From: an uncultured Eubacterium sp.
Lineage (GTDB): Bacteria; Bacillota; Clostridia; Lachnospirales; Lachnospiraceae
DNA: 57,619 bases
Assembly: GCA_910585745.1 (NCBI GenBank)
Contig: CAJUFM010000007.1
Span: forward strand, 1 to 57,619
Direction of reading: 5' to 3'
How positions within the stretch are numbered: the stretch's first letter is position 1; every line of letters starts with the position of its first letter. The notes below the pieces were generated by a model. It did not search any database and was not told the DNA's origin. It saw only the letters and a list, made by a program, of their open reading frames with translations. Positions 8,024-14,272 of the stretch are shown here, piece by piece. The position numbers and the translations under genes were made by a program.

Positions 8024-8950
8024 TTGGAAAAAACATTTGCGATACTTATCGATTCCGATAATATATCTGCCCAGCATATCCCATATATCATAGATGAGAT
8101 CAACAATTACGGTTCCATCACATATCGGAGAATGTATGGAGATTTTACAAGTTCCCAGATGAACAAATGGAAAAAAGTCGTATCAGAATACTCTTTGACG
8201 CCGATCCAGCAGTTTCAGAATACCACGGGCAAAAACGCCACAGACTCTGCTCTTATCATAGATGCCATGGATATTTTATATACTGGAAATGTCCAGGGAT
8301 TCTGTCTGGTCTCATCCGACAGTGATTTTACCAAGCTGGCAAGCCGATTGAGAGAGGCAGGTAAATTTGTGATCGGCATGGGAGAGAAGAAGACTCCGGC
8401 GGCTTTTCGTAATGCCTGCAATGAATTTAAATATCTCAATATTCTGTCTGGCGCTTCCCAGGCATCAGCAGAAGACGATACCGTTGCCGGCTCCCGTAAG
8501 ATCAGTAAGATCATTGAAGATATTCTTGAAATCATCACTACCAATGAAAACAAGGGAAAAGAGACAGGGTTAGGAGAGATCGGCTCATCTCTGACAAAAC
8601 GGTATTCTGATTTTGATGTCCGGAATTATGGATACAATTCTCTCTCCAAGTTTATTGAGAGCATGGAACAATTTGAGCTGGTTCAAAACAAAACATCCAT
8701 AAAAGTACTGATCCGAAATGATATCAGTGAGATCAAAGACCATGTGTTTAAAATCCTTTCAAAGCCAAAGAATCAGAAAGGGATCCTTTTGAGCAAGCTG
8801 GCAGACGAATTGTATAAATATACGCCAAACTTTACAGCAAAAAAGTTTGGTTACTCAACCTTTCTCAAGTTTGTACAGGATATAAAGGGGATTGAAGTCA
8901 AAGAAAACAAAGAAGATACGCAGAAATATGTGTTTCTAAAAAAAGTTTGA
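8024..8950 (+). CDS. NYN domain (LabA/DUF88-type) protein with two OST-HTH domains
   Basis: A 308-residue protein starting at TTG, with GGAGGA (8011-8016) seven bases upstream. Residues 1-145 are a NYN (PIN-like) nuclease domain with the acidic residues of the family: ILIDSDN near the N-terminus, TDSALIIDAMD and VSSDSDFTKLA. The C-terminal half holds two OST-HTH/LOTUS-like winged-helix domains (about 155-225 and 235-305), each ending in a similar phrase, NYGYNSLSKFIESM and KFGYSTFLKFVQDI. NYN domains are predicted metal-dependent RNases and OST-HTH domains bind RNA, including G-rich or structured RNA, so this is probably an RNA-processing or RNA-surveillance enzyme. Its bacterial substrate is unknown. 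It lies in the insert between rng and rplU, upstream of the DUF262-HEPN pair. Confidence 0.9.
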   Translation: MEKTFAILIDSDNISAQHIPYIIDEINNYGSITYRRMYGDFTSSQMNKWKKVVSEYSLTPIQQFQNTTGKNATDSALIIDAMDILYTGNVQGFCLVSSDSDFTKLASRLREAGKFVIGMGEKKTPAAFRNACNEFKYLNILSGASQASAEDDTVAGSRKISKIIEDILEIITTNENKGKETGLGEIGSSLTKRYSDFDVRNYGYNSLSKFIESMEQFELVQNKTSIKVLIRNDISEIKDHVFKILSKPKNQKGILLSKLADELYKYTPNFTAKKFGYSTFLKFVQDIKGIEVKENKEDTQKYVFLKKV

Positions 8951-9064
8951 AAAAAAGCTAGCTGGGTGGTTACTACAAAGGTAGTATTGGATACAATGTT
9001 CGTCTATCGACATATGAAAGGACTATTCATGGCAATTCTTTAATTGTTTTGTTGTAATTATCAT

Positions 9065-9092
9065 TTGACTAAGGTATCATATAAAGTACTAA
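9065..9092 (+). promoter_or_regulatory. Possible promoter of the DUF262-HEPN pair
   Basis: TTGACT (9065-9070) and TACTAA (9087-9092) are 16 bp apart, about 85 nt before the DUF262 start. Background AT content is high, so the match is only suggestive. The rest of 8951-9176 shows no gene. Confidence 0.3.
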
Positions 9093-9176
9093 CAACAAAT
9101 TTATACCCAAACAGATATAACTAACTTTTTATGCATAGAATAAATTAAAATAACTTTAGAGTAGGAGAAGATTATT

Positions 9177-10274
9177 ATGGCAGATATTTTTCAAGCAGAG
9201 AAAGAAACATATGAAATTGATGTACCTAAGGAAAAGCGGTACTTGAATTCAATGTCGTATGATTATTCAGTACAATATTTATATGACCTCATGCATAACG
9301 GAAAAATTGTTTTGGAAGTTCCTTTTCAACGAAAACAAATATGGAAAAGTGATAAATCTTCATCATTGATAGAATCGATTATTATGAATGTGCCAATTCC
9401 TCCTTTATATTTTGCAGAAGAAGAAAATGGGAAGTGGCTTGTTTTAGATGGATTGCAAAGATTATCAAGTATAAAGAACTTTTATGATAATGAATTTTCT
9501 TTATGTAAATTAGAAGTTTTAGGCGAATTGAATACACGAAAGTACAAAGATTTACCGCCTAAATCAAAGAGTTTGTTAGATGATGGAATGTTACGTGTAA
9601 ATGTTATTAAAAAGGATTCGCACAGAGACATTAAATATGACATTTTTATGCGACTAAATCGTGGTGCTGTTACTTTGAATTATCAAGAATTAAGGAACTG
9701 TATGTATCGTGGTAATTTGAATGATGCAGCAAAAGAGTTGTGTAATGAAAATTCTGATTTTTTAAAGATTCTGAAACAAAAAAAGCCACATCAGAGATAT
9801 CTGGATGTAGAATTTATTATTAGGTATTTCGCAATAAGTGATAATATTGCCATAGATCCTAATGGCGATGTTTATTTAAAAGGATATAAAGGTAAGTTAG
9901 TTCAGTATCTTAATGAATATATGGATACCCATAAAAATTGTACTTTAGAGGAAAAGCAAAACTATAAGGAACGATTTAACACAACAATAGAGAAAGTCGT
10001 AACAGTTTTTGGCGTAGATAAAGCATTTAGGGATATTAGCTCTGATAATAATAAAATATATAAAACTATTGCTGATTTTGTAATGCCGAGTCTTGAACGT
10101 ATGAATAAAGAATATATAAACAAAAATAAAGGAGTGATTTTTAGTCGTCTAATTGAATTTTTGAAGAACGATGATATTAAAGACTCACTTTCAAAAAGAA
10201 CATCTGATAAAGATATTGTTAATTTGAGAATAAAAATGTGGTTTAAGGAGTTTGAGGATGGCATATCATTATGA
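9177..10274 (+). CDS. DUF262 domain protein, predicted defence NTPase/sensor
   Basis: A 365-residue protein with the DUF262 (ParB/Srx-like, GmrS-type) signature: PFQRKQIW at 49-56, NVPIPPLYF at 71-79, the nucleotide-site motif DGLQR at 91-95, FMRLNRG at 157-163 and ELRNC at 171-175. In GmrSD and related systems DUF262 binds and hydrolyses nucleotides and gates a nuclease, usually a C-terminal DUF1524 HNH domain. No HNH motif is visible here. The remaining C-terminal 130 residues look helical, so the nuclease activity is probably supplied by the next gene, which overlaps by 17 nt. The gene is visibly AT-richer than its flanks, with many AAT, TTA and ATA codons, consistent with recent transfer. 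GTAGGAGAAG precedes the ATG. Confidence 0.9.
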   Translation: MADIFQAEKETYEIDVPKEKRYLNSMSYDYSVQYLYDLMHNGKIVLEVPFQRKQIWKSDKSSSLIESIIMNVPIPPLYFAEEENGKWLVLDGLQRLSSIKNFYDNEFSLCKLEVLGELNTRKYKDLPPKSKSLLDDGMLRVNVIKKDSHRDIKYDIFMRLNRGAVTLNYQELRNCMYRGNLNDAAKELCNENSDFLKILKQKKPHQRYLDVEFIIRYFAISDNIAIDPNGDVYLKGYKGKLVQYLNEYMDTHKNCTLEEKQNYKERFNTTIEKVVTVFGVDKAFRDISSDNNKIYKTIADFVMPSLERMNKEYINKNKGVIFSRLIEFLKNDDIKDSLSKRTSDKDIVNLRIKMWFKEFEDGISL

Positions 10275-10920
10275 AGCAACCTCAGATTTTGAAGACAGTA
10301 TATCTGAGGTCGACACACTTTTAGAATTAGCAGTTTCTGATGATAATAATCGTGTTTTGTTTTTAAAACTTGCTATAGTATCCGCAGTTACAAAATTTCA
10401 GGTTTTTGTGGAGAAGATACTTAAAGAATTTCGATTTGAATTAAATGATAAACCGAGCCATAAACTTTCAACTTATATGAAAATGAATTCATTAAGGCTT
10501 AGTTTAAATGAAGGAAATGCTCTTATCGGTTTGACAAAGCATAAGCATTTCACAGAGGAAAAGAAAAATAAAATCGTTCAATTTATTCAGTCAATATCAT
10601 ATTTGTCAAATGATAATAGTCCAATTGATAATGATTTTCAGTTTTCCACAAAATATCCATTAGGGAGAACTGGAAAAAAAGAGTTAATTGATTTGTTAAA
10701 ACAAATTGATGGTGATGAAAATCCTTTTGATAGTTTTGGAAGTGAACGGTTTGACAATTTAGACTCTGTACTACAGACAAGACATAATATTATTCATCAG
10801 GATCGATTTAACGGAACTGAAACTACAGTAAAGGATAATCTTGATTTTTTGAAGGATTTAGTAATCTATATTGATGAATATCTTGCCTCAAAAATAGAAG
10901 ATATTAGTAACACTATATGA
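10258..10920 (+). CDS. HEPN-domain protein (MAE_28990/MAE_18760-like), predicted RNase toxin
   Basis: A 220-residue helical protein. The ATG at 10258 was chosen because AAGGAG (10245-10250) lies seven bases upstream, inside the end of the DUF262 gene; a TTG two codons earlier is unlikely. Near the C-terminus the sequence TRHNIIHQD contains R-x4-H (R175, H180), the catalytic motif of HEPN RNases. The N-terminal half, with SAVTKFQVFVEKILKE, resembles the MAE_28990/MAE_18760 HEPN group, which I recall as being linked to DUF262 proteins in predicted anti-phage operons. The likely role is RNA cleavage triggered by the DUF262 partner, or a toxin-antitoxin pair. Family placement rests on motif and context and is not verified. 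Confidence 0.75.
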   Translation: MAYHYEATSDFEDSISEVDTLLELAVSDDNNRVLFLKLAIVSAVTKFQVFVEKILKEFRFELNDKPSHKLSTYMKMNSLRLSLNEGNALIGLTKHKHFTEEKKNKIVQFIQSISYLSNDNSPIDNDFQFSTKYPLGRTGKKELIDLLKQIDGDENPFDSFGSERFDNLDSVLQTRHNIIHQDRFNGTETTVKDNLDFLKDLVIYIDEYLASKIEDISNTI

Positions 10921-10969
10921 GATTTTGATTTTTTTCATACCAAAAATATTTTACTAATTACATAAGCAA

Positions 10970-10998
10970 TTGACAACCCCGGCTTCTCATATTATAAT
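10970..10998 (+). promoter_or_regulatory. Consensus promoter of the ABC-F leader
   Basis: TTGACA (10970-10975) and TATAAT (10993-10998), both perfect, are separated by 17 bp. This is the strongest promoter in the window. Transcription would start near 11005, about 270 nt before the ABC-F start, leaving a long leader with a micro-ORF and a terminator. Confidence 0.9.
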
Positions 10999-11021
10999 GT
11001 AAAAAAATGTGGAGGTGCGGA

Positions 11022-11036
11022 ATGATCATTAAATAA
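11022..11036 (+). CDS. Four-residue leader peptide (MIIK) of the ABC-F gene
   Basis: ATG ATC ATT AAA TAA, with an excellent ribosome binding site GGAGGT (11011-11016) five bases upstream, about 17 nt from the predicted transcription start. Short, well-initiated leader ORFs followed by a terminator are the hallmark of ribosome-mediated attenuation of antibiotic-resistance ABC-F, msr/mef and erm genes, where a drug-stalled ribosome on the leader prevents termination. Translation of MIIK is inferred from the strong initiation site only. Confidence 0.55.
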   Translation: MIIK

Positions 11037-11091
11037 TTTACAAAAAACAGCAGACACGATCAGTGCCCGGAATAACCAGGGTGTTATTGTG

Positions 11092-11196
11092 ATGCCGATT
11101 GTAGATTATTTATATTTCCGCCTTGATGACATATGCAAGTATGACGAAAATCTTGTCTTTGATATTTTCGTTGTACGGATTTTGGTACTCATATAG
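11092..11196 (+). other. 34-codon open frame inside the ABC-F leader
   Basis: An ATG at 11092 opens a 34-residue frame (MPIVDYLYFRLDD at its start, ending in VRILVLI). The same frame is open back to about 11026 without a start. It lacks a ribosome binding site, so it may be a second leader peptide or a decayed gene fragment. I do not recognise the sequence. Together with the MIIK leader and the terminator it accounts for the gene-free stretch 10921-11277. Confidence 0.3.
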
Positions 11197-11205
11197 GTGA
11201 ACGAT

Positions 11206-11240
11206 ATCTGCTTTCGGTATTTTCCGGGGCAGATTTTTTT
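11206..11240 (+). terminator. Attenuator-like terminator in the ABC-F leader
   Basis: ATCTGC (11206-11211) pairs with GCAGAT (11229-11234). The inner TTTCGG/CCGGG extends the stem through G-U pairs, and seven T's follow (11234-11240). It lies between the consensus promoter and the ABC-F start (37 nt further on), so read-through is needed for ABC-F expression. This placement points to attenuation rather than to the end of an upstream gene. Confidence 0.7.
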
Positions 11241-11277
11241 ATGTGAAGAGTTACCAAAAAAAAAATGAGGTGAGCAT

Positions 11278-12816
11278 ATGTTACAAATAAAAGAACTTAC
11301 TATTACTTACAAAAAAGACTTGCGTAAATTGATCTCCGGATTGTCTTTTGTGCTGAATCCGGGGGATAAGGCAGCCATCATTGGAGAAGAAGGGAACGGT
11401 AAATCTACTTTGATAAAATTGCTCTATGATGAGAAGCTGGTGGAAGATTATGTGGAATACTCCGGAGAGATCCTGCGGAATAACAGTGTAATAGGATATC
11501 TCCAGCAGGAACTGGAGCAGTCAGACAAAGAAATGACCATCTATGAATTTATGACACAGGAAGCTGGATTCTATGAAATGGAGGGAAAAGAACTGGCGGG
11601 TATGGCAAATCGTGTGGGAATCCTGCCGGATCTGTTATATTCCTGTCAAAAAGTTGATACCCTGTCCGGCGGAGAAAAGGTAAAACTGCAGATGATCCGT
11701 CTCTTGTGTAAAAGACCAGATATACTTCTGCTGGATGAGCCCTCTAATGATATCGATCTGGAAACGCTGGAATGGCTGGAGCAGTTTATCCTTCACTGGG
11801 AAGGAGCTATTTTGTTCATTTCCCATGATGAAACCCTGCTGGAGAGGACTGCAGACCGAATCCTCCATTTGGAGCTGCTCAAGAAAAAGAAAGAAGCAAA
11901 ACATACTATCTGTAATACCGGATATGAAGAATATATCAATTCCAGACAGCATCAATTGGCAAAACAGGAACAGCTGGCAAAAAATGAGAGGAGTGAGTAC
12001 AAGGCACAGCAGGATCGGCTTCGCCGCATCGAGCAAAAAGTAGCCCATCAGCAGAATACGATTTCCAGGCAGGATCCCCACGGCGCGAGGCTGTTAAAAA
12101 AGAAGATGAAGGCTGTTAAATCATTGGCACACCGGTTTGAGAAAGAAGCAGCCGAAATGACAGAAATACCAGATACAGAAGAAGCTATTTTTCTTAAATT
12201 TCATAGCAGGGAAAAAGTCCCCAATGGGAAGACCATTTTACAACTAAATCTAAAGGAGCTCTGGGCAGGAGAAGAATTGCTGGCAGAAAATATAGAACTC
12301 TGGATAAAAGGAAGGGAGAAGGTCTGCCTGATCGGTAAAAATGGTGTGGGAAAGACCACCCTTCTAAAGATCATTGCAGAAAAACTATCGGAACGGGACA
12401 GTATTCACGCCGCTTACATGCCACAGGATTACAGGGATCGGATGGACTTTGAAAGTACTCCCGCTTCCTTTCTGTCCCAAACTGGAGATAAGGAAGAGCT
12501 GACCAGGATCCATACATTTCTCGGCAGCCTCAAGTTCACTGCAGAGGAAATGAACCGTCCGATCCGGGAACTTTCTGGCGGTCAGAAAGCAAAACTGTTT
12601 TTACTCCATCTTTGCATGAGCGGAGCAAATGTCCTGGTCTTAGATGAACCAACCAGAAACCTTTCCCCCTTGTCCAATCCTGTGATCCGTCAGCTGTTAA
12701 AGGACTTTGATGGTGCGATCATCAGTGTTTCCCACGACAGGAAATATATCGCAGAAGTATGTGACACGGTCTATGAATTGACAAGGAAAGGGTGCAGGCA
12801 GATAACTTACCATTAA
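11278..12816 (+). CDS. ABC-F family ATPase, probable ribosome-protection protein
   Basis: A 512-residue soluble protein with two ABC domains and no membrane segments. NBD1 has Walker A GEEGNGKST (36-44), signature LSGGEKVKLQ and Walker B LLLDEPSNDIDL. NBD2 has GKNGVGKTT, LSGGQKAKL and LVLDEPTRNLSPLS. Between them is a long charged linker (about 205-300) that in this family reaches the peptidyl-transferase centre. ABC-F proteins bind the ribosomal E site; resistance members dislodge lincosamides, pleuromutilins, streptogramin A or macrolides. The drug-type leader (promoter, MIIK micro-ORF, terminator) supports a resistance role, but the drug class cannot be read from sequence. GAGGTGA precedes the ATG. 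The unusual DEPTRN in place of DEPTNH in NBD2 occurs in a subset of clostridial ABC-Fs, as I recall. Confidence 0.9.
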   Translation: MLQIKELTITYKKDLRKLISGLSFVLNPGDKAAIIGEEGNGKSTLIKLLYDEKLVEDYVEYSGEILRNNSVIGYLQQELEQSDKEMTIYEFMTQEAGFYEMEGKELAGMANRVGILPDLLYSCQKVDTLSGGEKVKLQMIRLLCKRPDILLLDEPSNDIDLETLEWLEQFILHWEGAILFISHDETLLERTADRILHLELLKKKKEAKHTICNTGYEEYINSRQHQLAKQEQLAKNERSEYKAQQDRLRRIEQKVAHQQNTISRQDPHGARLLKKKMKAVKSLAHRFEKEAAEMTEIPDTEEAIFLKFHSREKVPNGKTILQLNLKELWAGEELLAENIELWIKGREKVCLIGKNGVGKTTLLKIIAEKLSERDSIHAAYMPQDYRDRMDFESTPASFLSQTGDKEELTRIHTFLGSLKFTAEEMNRPIRELSGGQKAKLFLLHLCMSGANVLVLDEPTRNLSPLSNPVIRQLLKDFDGAIISVSHDRKYIAEVCDTVYELTRKGCRQITYH

Positions 12817-12901
12817 CCTGGTTTGATGGTGCGAATCTGCTCCCCCCAAAAAAATAAGTTGAGTAAAAAACGGCGCAGCGTTGGCTATGCCGTAATTTTA
12901 A

Positions 12902-12923
12902 GGGAGCTGGGAAACCAGCTCCC
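12902..12923. repeat. Perfect GNRA-type hairpin after the ABC-F gene
   Basis: GGGAGCTGG (12902-12910), loop GAAA, CCAGCTCCC (12915-12923): a 9-bp perfect stem with a stable tetraloop. No clear T-tract follows on either strand, so it may be an RNA-stabilising or weak termination element. The remainder of 12817-12971 shows no gene. Confidence 0.5.
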
Positions 12924-12971
12924 AAAGTGCGTAATGGGCTTTTCGATAGGGCAACTTTGTAAATAAGACGA

Positions 12972-13000
12972 TTGTAAACAAAGTGTCTTTATGGTATACT
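12972..13000 (+). promoter_or_regulatory. Upstream promoter (P1) of the L21 operon
   Basis: TTGTAA (12972-12977) and TATACT (12995-13000) are 17 bp apart, in tandem with a stronger promoter 60 bp downstream. Confidence 0.5.
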
Positions 13001-13031
13001 GAAAACATGATAAACAGCAGGAAAATAACGG

Positions 13032-13061
13032 TTGACATAACATAGTATTCCATGTTATACT
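13032..13061 (+). promoter_or_regulatory. Main promoter (P2) of the L21 operon
   Basis: A perfect TTGACA (13032-13037) and TATACT (13056-13061) are 18 bp apart. Transcription would start near 13068 and leave a leader of about 88 nt before rplU. Confidence 0.75.
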
Positions 13062-13067
13062 TCAATA

Positions 13068-13155
13068 GTATGCCGCACAACGAGGTATAGTTCTGCCCAT
13101 TTTTTGTAAATGAGACAGGCACCATAGTTGGCGAGTAAAATGAAGGAGGTGCTAT
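13068..13155 (+). promoter_or_regulatory. Probable L21 leader RNA (autoregulatory)
   Basis: The untranslated stretch between the P2 start and rplU contains several short complementary segments and ends in the ribosome binding site GAAGGAGGTG. Firmicute rplU operons carry a structured L21 leader thought to be bound by L21. Position and length fit, but the fold was not checked against the Rfam model. Confidence 0.5.
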
Positions 13156-13464
13156 ATGTACGCAATTATAGCAACCGGTGGTAAACAGTATAAAGTTGAA
13201 GAAGGCGACGTGATCAAGGTGGAAAAACTTGGTGTGGAAGCCGGAGAAACCGTTACTTTTGATCAGGTACTTGTTGTCAGTGACAAAGAGACCAAGGTTG
13301 GTACACCGACTGTAGCAGGAGCTTCTGTAACTGCAACTGTAGTTTCAGAAGGAAAAGCAAAAAAAGTAATTGTCTACAGGTATAAAAGAAAAACCGGATA
13401 CCATAAGAAAAATGGTCACAGACAGCCATTTACCCAGGTTAAGATTGAAAAGATCAGTTGCTAA
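13156..13464 (+). CDS. rplU: 50S ribosomal protein L21
   Basis: A 102-residue protein of normal family length. It begins MYAIIATGGKQYKVEEGD and ends with the rRNA-binding basic region (YRYKRKTGYHKKNGHRQ), both typical of bacterial L21. L21 binds 23S rRNA during large-subunit assembly. AAGGAGGTG precedes the ATG. It heads the rplU-prp-rpmA operon, expressed from tandem promoters and a probable autoregulatory leader. In relatives it usually follows the RNase G gene directly. Confidence 0.97.
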   Translation: MYAIIATGGKQYKVEEGDVIKVEKLGVEAGETVTFDQVLVVSDKETKVGTPTVAGASVTATVVSEGKAKKVIVYRYKRKTGYHKKNGHRQPFTQVKIEKISC

Positions 13465-13521
13465 TTCGTTGAAGTTGCATAATCTTTAAGTAAATTCTTA
13501 ACTTAAAAGAGGGTGTATCTT

Positions 13522-13842
13522 ATGATACAGATTCATATTAAGAAGTCAGAACATGGTAACATAATTGGTTTTCATGTATCCGGTCATGCCGGATTTTCTA
13601 CACATGGAACAGATGTGGTGTGTGCAGGGGTTTCCGCTCTGGTGATAAACTGTATCAATTCTGTGGAACAGTTTACCGATACCCGTTTTGACCTGAGTCA
13701 GAACGAAAGTGCCGGAGTTATTGATTTTACCTGCAAAACTCCAGTGGATGACAAGGCAATGCTCTTGATCCGTTCTATGCTTTTTGGTATAAAAGAGATA
13801 GAAAATACCTATGGGAATGAATATGTTACTTTACATGAATGA
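13522..13842 (+). CDS. prp: Ribosomal-processing cysteine protease Prp
   Basis: A 106-residue protease that removes the N-terminal extension of L27. The ATG at 13522 (AGAGGG eight bases upstream) was chosen over an in-frame GTG at 13513. With this start the catalytic pair falls at H22 (SGHAGFSTHG) and C34 (VVCAGVSAL), the positions known for Staphylococcus aureus Prp, which supports the choice. It lies between rplU and its substrate gene rpmA, the normal Firmicute order. Confidence 0.93.
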   Translation: MIQIHIKKSEHGNIIGFHVSGHAGFSTHGTDVVCAGVSALVINCINSVEQFTDTRFDLSQNESAGVIDFTCKTPVDDKAMLLIRSMLFGIKEIENTYGNEYVTLHE

Positions 13843-13865
13843 TTGAATGTTAGGAGGGAAATATC

Positions 13866-14153
13866 ATGATGAAAATGAACCTTCAGTTATTTGCTCACAA
13901 AAAGGGAATGGGTTCTACAAAGAACGGTCGTGACTCCGAGTCCAAGAGACTGGGTGCGAAAAGAGCAGACGGACAGTTCGTTTTAGCTGGAAATATTCTT
14001 TACAGACAGCGTGGTACAAAGATCCATCCAGGTATAAACGTTGGAAAAGGTGGAGATGATACACTGTATGCACTGGTTGACGGTGTTCTTCGTTTTGAAA
14101 GAAAAGGAAGAGACAAAAAACAGGCAAGTGTTTATCCAGTAGAGACTAAATAA
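13866..14153 (+). CDS. rpmA: 50S ribosomal protein L27 with Prp-cleaved extension
   Basis: A 95-residue precursor. The N-terminus MMKMNLQLFA-HKKG contains the Prp recognition sequence, with cleavage expected after A10 so that mature L27 starts HKKGMGSTKNGRD. Mature L27's N-terminus reaches the peptidyl-transferase centre, and processing is essential in S. aureus. AGGAGG lies seven bases upstream. It is followed by a terminator, so rplU-prp-rpmA form one unit. Confidence 0.97.
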   Translation: MMKMNLQLFAHKKGMGSTKNGRDSESKRLGAKRADGQFVLAGNILYRQRGTKIHPGINVGKGGDDTLYALVDGVLRFERKGRDKKQASVYPVETK

Positions 14154-14173
14154 GTTGTTTTAAATAAGACTTA

Positions 14174-14202
14174 GGGCTGTCATGTATTTGGCAGCCTTTT
14201 TA
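14174..14202 (+). terminator. Terminator of the rplU-prp-rpmA operon
   Basis: GGCTGTC (14175-14181) pairs with GGCAGCC (14190-14196) with one G-U pair, followed by TTTTTAT. It lies 20 nt after the rpmA stop. Confidence 0.75.
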
Positions 14203-14272
14203 TCTTATGGGAAAGTTCTTAATTCGCGGAGCAAAACAATTTACGTTCGTGGTATAGAAAAAGGAGGCATAC

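Noticed and set aside
8951..9060. Coding-like translation (LGGYYKGSIGYNVRL) between the NYN and DUF262 genes
   Set aside because: About 30 codons only, with no start codon or ribosome binding site; may be a fragment of a lost gene but cannot be supported.
11026..11100. Similarity of TISARN in the ABC-F leader frame to a molybdate-binding TOBE domain
   Set aside because: Only six residues agree; the following sequence does not fit the domain.
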